Origin: Yponomeuta sedellus | Taxonomy: Eukaryota; Arthropoda; Insecta; Lepidoptera; Yponomeutidae | NCBI GenBank assembly: GCA_934045075.1 | Contig: OW203736.1 | Location: 17,868,805-17,932,804, forward strand | Length of the DNA stretch: 64,000 bases | Direction of reading: 5' to 3' | In this document: piece by piece, positions 62,263-64,000 of the stretch | How positions within the stretch are numbered: position 1 is the stretch's first letter | Layout of the letters: every line of letters starts with the position of its first letter | The notes under the pieces: model-generated | What the model saw: the letters and a program-made list of their open reading frames with translations, nothing else | What the model was told of the DNA's origin: nothing | Database searches by the model: none | Translations under genes and position numbers: made by a program

Positions 62263-63821
62263 ATGGCGTCTCAAACTAATCGCAAATGGCTTGAAGAATT
62301 TATTGAGTTATATCGCAGTGAACCTTGTCTTTGGAATATTAAAGGCAAAGATTATCACAATCGTGACTTAAAACGTTCAGCATATACTAAGCTGGTTGAA
62401 AAATTGAAAACAGTAGACCCTATGGCTGACAACGATGCTGTTGTAAAAAAAAAAAACAACATTCGCTCTACTTACAAAAAAGAGCGTAAGAAGATGGCTG
62501 ATTCAAAAAAATCAGGAGCAGGAACCCAAGAAGTGTATAAACCAAAACTATGGTATTATTCTATGTTGCTGTTTTTGGATGACCAAGAAGAACCAAGGCG
62601 TTCACGCTCTAATATGGACGACGAATCAACAGACAACGATGTAAGTCATCTTACTCTATAGTTATTTATATTATTACATGAATAAATAATAAATAAAAGT
62701 AAATAACTTTTTTATCAAATCGTTTATTCTCAAACAGTTAACGTATAAAATTATTTTGCCACGGAACGCTGCCTTCATTTGCAAAATATTCCATGTACTC
62801 TTCTCTGACTTTTTTTGCGGCAATCGAAGTATTACCAAGATTTCCTCGTTGCAAATTAACTATCGTTGAATTCATTGTATCATATCCTTGGGTTATTGAC
62901 CCGTCATCAACATTTTCTACGTCGAAGCATTCTTGTTGACAGTAAGAACTTTCTGAAGTCTTCATTAAATAATTATGTAAAGCACAACTGGCCATCACGA
63001 CAGACTCTATTCTTTTTGGATCAATACTGTAATTACTTGTAATTAATTAATAACTAATTTTTGTGTGAAAAATTCTAAATCGAGATGCCAAGATCCCAAA
63101 CGCATTTTCGACAATGCGCCTTGCTCGTGATACGCGGTAATTTAGAATTCTGGTTTTATTTGTGGTCAAGTCTGCTTGTCGAAATGGCTTGATTAAATCT
63201 GTTCTAAGTGGAAACGCATCGTCAGCCACAAACACATAAGGCAACTTTCTAGTGCTATTTGCGACAACTGTGTCGGTTGGAATACACAACTGATTATTAT
63301 CAAATTTTTCAAAAAACTTTGTGTTTGTGAGTACGCCACCATCTGAAATTCTTCCATTTGTTCCAAAATCACATAAAAGAAATCGATAATTTCCATCAAC
63401 GATTGCCAATAACACCATGCTATGATGGTTTTTATAATTGAAATACTCTGAGCCACATCCATTAGGAAGAAAAATTGCTATATGCTTTCCATCCATCGCG
63501 CCTAGACAGTGCGGAAAGTTCCATCTCTTTTCGAACACTTTGGCCACATCCTTCCATTCTTCTTCCGAGCGTGGAAACTGTAAAAATGTTTTTAATTAAT
63601 ATTAATTGTTTCAGGAAATTGAAAGTGAAGCATCTCCAGCCGCCCAGTCAACTCCACAGTCACCTCCAGCCGCCCAGTCAACTCCACAGTCACCTCCAGC
63701 CGCCCAGTCAACTCCACAGTCACCTCCAGCCACGCAGTCAACTCAACAGTCACCTCCAGCTACACAAACAACTTCACAGTCAACTCCCGATACTCGTTCA
63801 ATTACAAACACATGTACGTAA
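62263..63821 (+). CDS. MADF-domain protein of Harbinger 2 (two exons)
   Basis: Exon 1 is 62263-62640 (ATG 62263, 126 codons): a MADF/SANT-like domain RKWLEEFIELYRSEPCLWNI, LKRSAYTKLVEKLKTVDPMA, IRSTYKKERKKM, KLWYYSMLLFLDDQEEP. The donor GTAAGT is at 62641 and the acceptor TTGTTTCAG ends at 63614. Exon 2 continues in phase 0 (EIESEASPAAQ) with a Pro/Gln/Ser/Thr repeat to TAA 63819-63821. MADF partners of PIF/Harbinger transposases bind DNA and help import or target the transposase. The C-terminus may be cut short by the SINE. Confidence 0.78.
62738..63579 (-). CDS. Harbinger DDE transposase, antisense within the MADF intron
   Basis: From 63579 (acceptor-like CAG|TTTCC) downward: FPRSEEEWKDVAKVFEKRWN, GAMDGKHIAIFLP (first Asp), NYRFLLCDFGTNGRISDGG, LPYVFVADDAFPL (second Asp), NYRVSRARRIVENAFGILAS (Glu). 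An in-frame stop or tiny intron lies at 63047, then SIDPKRIESVVMASCALHNY and the C-terminal tail to 62738. All three catalytic acids are present. The 5' exon with the HTH is not recognised between 63615 and the window end. It may be close to functional. Confidence 0.82.
63633..63782 (+). repeat. 30-bp coding minisatellite, 5 units
   Basis: CCTCCAGCCGCCCAGTCAAC(TCCACAGTCA) is repeated five times within MADF exon 2, encoding PPAAQSTPQS-type repeats with increasing variation to the right. Confidence 0.9.
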
Positions 63822-63829
63822 TACAGAGA

Positions 63830-64000
63830 ATATTGTAAAGAGGTTCGAAATTTCACTGATGCCGTGAGTCGCCCATTGGCTCAATTGGTAGAGCGCTGGT
63901 ACGGATAGCCAGAGGTTGCGGGTTCGAATCCCGGCATGGGTGAAATTTTTAGCCTCTAAATAGGTTTTTAAATTTGTTCCTTAGCACGGGTTAGTGCATT
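63830..64000 (+). repeat. tRNA-headed SINE, copy 3 (to window end)
   Basis: TTGTAAAGAGGTTCGAAATT, the tRNA-like head at 63870-63942 (CGCCCAT...ATGGGTG, B box GGTTCGAATCC), then AGCCTCTAAATAGGTTTTTA and the 3' part TTAGCACGGGTTAGTGCATT, which is complete in the stub at 42379-42425. Best preserved copy. The would-be anticodon is GGA, but position 33 is C, so I do not call a tRNA gene. Confidence 0.8.

Larger units (their letters stand above)
61692..63821 (+). mobile_element. PIF/Harbinger element 2 with two genes
   Basis: Begins GGTGGCCATATACGCTACGA directly after TTA (61689-61691), the usual 3-bp PIF/Harbinger target. It contains a MADF gene (plus) and a DDE transposase gene (minus) inside the MADF intron. 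The right end is not seen: a SINE follows the proline-rich exon at 63822 and the window ends. A 570-bp leader with repeated TGTGCAGTT motifs precedes the MADF ATG. Confidence 0.8.

Overview
The window reads as a transposon graveyard from a moth or butterfly genome. I recognise no host gene. The lepidopteran call rests on a tRNA-headed SINE at 9427-9794, whose body carries the familiar block GAAAACATCGTGAGGAAACC, on an RTE-type LINE tail at 26119-26210 (CTATGTCCAGCAGT... plus a GATGAC run), and on the mix of piggyBac, mariner, pogo, PIF/Harbinger, hAT, BEL/Pao, Ty3/gypsy, CR1/jockey-like and Penelope pieces. Nearly every coding region is broken by stops, frameshifts, deletions or nested insertions.

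Layout. 1-4560: a mariner-like element split by a piggyBac element (ends 3827), itself split by a LINE fragment (1145-2016). 4561-8022: a 15-bp minisatellite, a deleted gypsy fragment, a tRNA-headed SINE and a pogo-like transposon. 8028-25936: one BEL/Pao retrotransposon with 269-bp LTRs and a 5-bp duplication (GTAAT), swollen to 18 kb by nested insertions: a lepidopteran SINE, a CR1-like LINE, a large block holding an unclassified DDE-like transposon (TE-X) that itself carries another unusual element (Q1), and a LINE 3' end. 25937-28807: an RTE tail and a 2.4-kb foldback element with an 8-bp duplication. 28808-30080: PIF/Harbinger remnant, LINE tail, AT microsatellite. 30370-34555: gypsy A with a tRNA-Pro-type primer site. 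34556-37095: hAT-derived segment and a second piggyBac. 37100-49117: gypsy B (minus strand, 4-bp duplication CTTT), interrupted by two jockey/CR1-type LINEs and by a hAT element (45381-48357) that carries a second copy of Q (45518-47206); a small element sits at 48391-48884. 49122-51171: noncoding sequence and a Penelope GIY-YIG fragment. 51172-61688: a non-autonomous element with two 1.6-kb direct terminal repeats, one of which holds an almost complete 5.6-kb LINE. 61692-63821: a PIF/Harbinger element with a MADF gene whose intron contains the antisense transposase gene, ended by a SINE.

The most interesting items are: the Q element (two copies, AATT duplications, convergent THAP-type and SWIM-type genes, symmetric CRE-bearing ends); TE-X, a DDE-like protein I cannot place in a named superfamily; the intron-nested Harbinger transposase; the 2.4-kb foldback element; and a recurring pattern of short perfect hairpins, several of which break transposase frames.

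Family assignments come from reading motifs by eye and from memory. No database search was possible.
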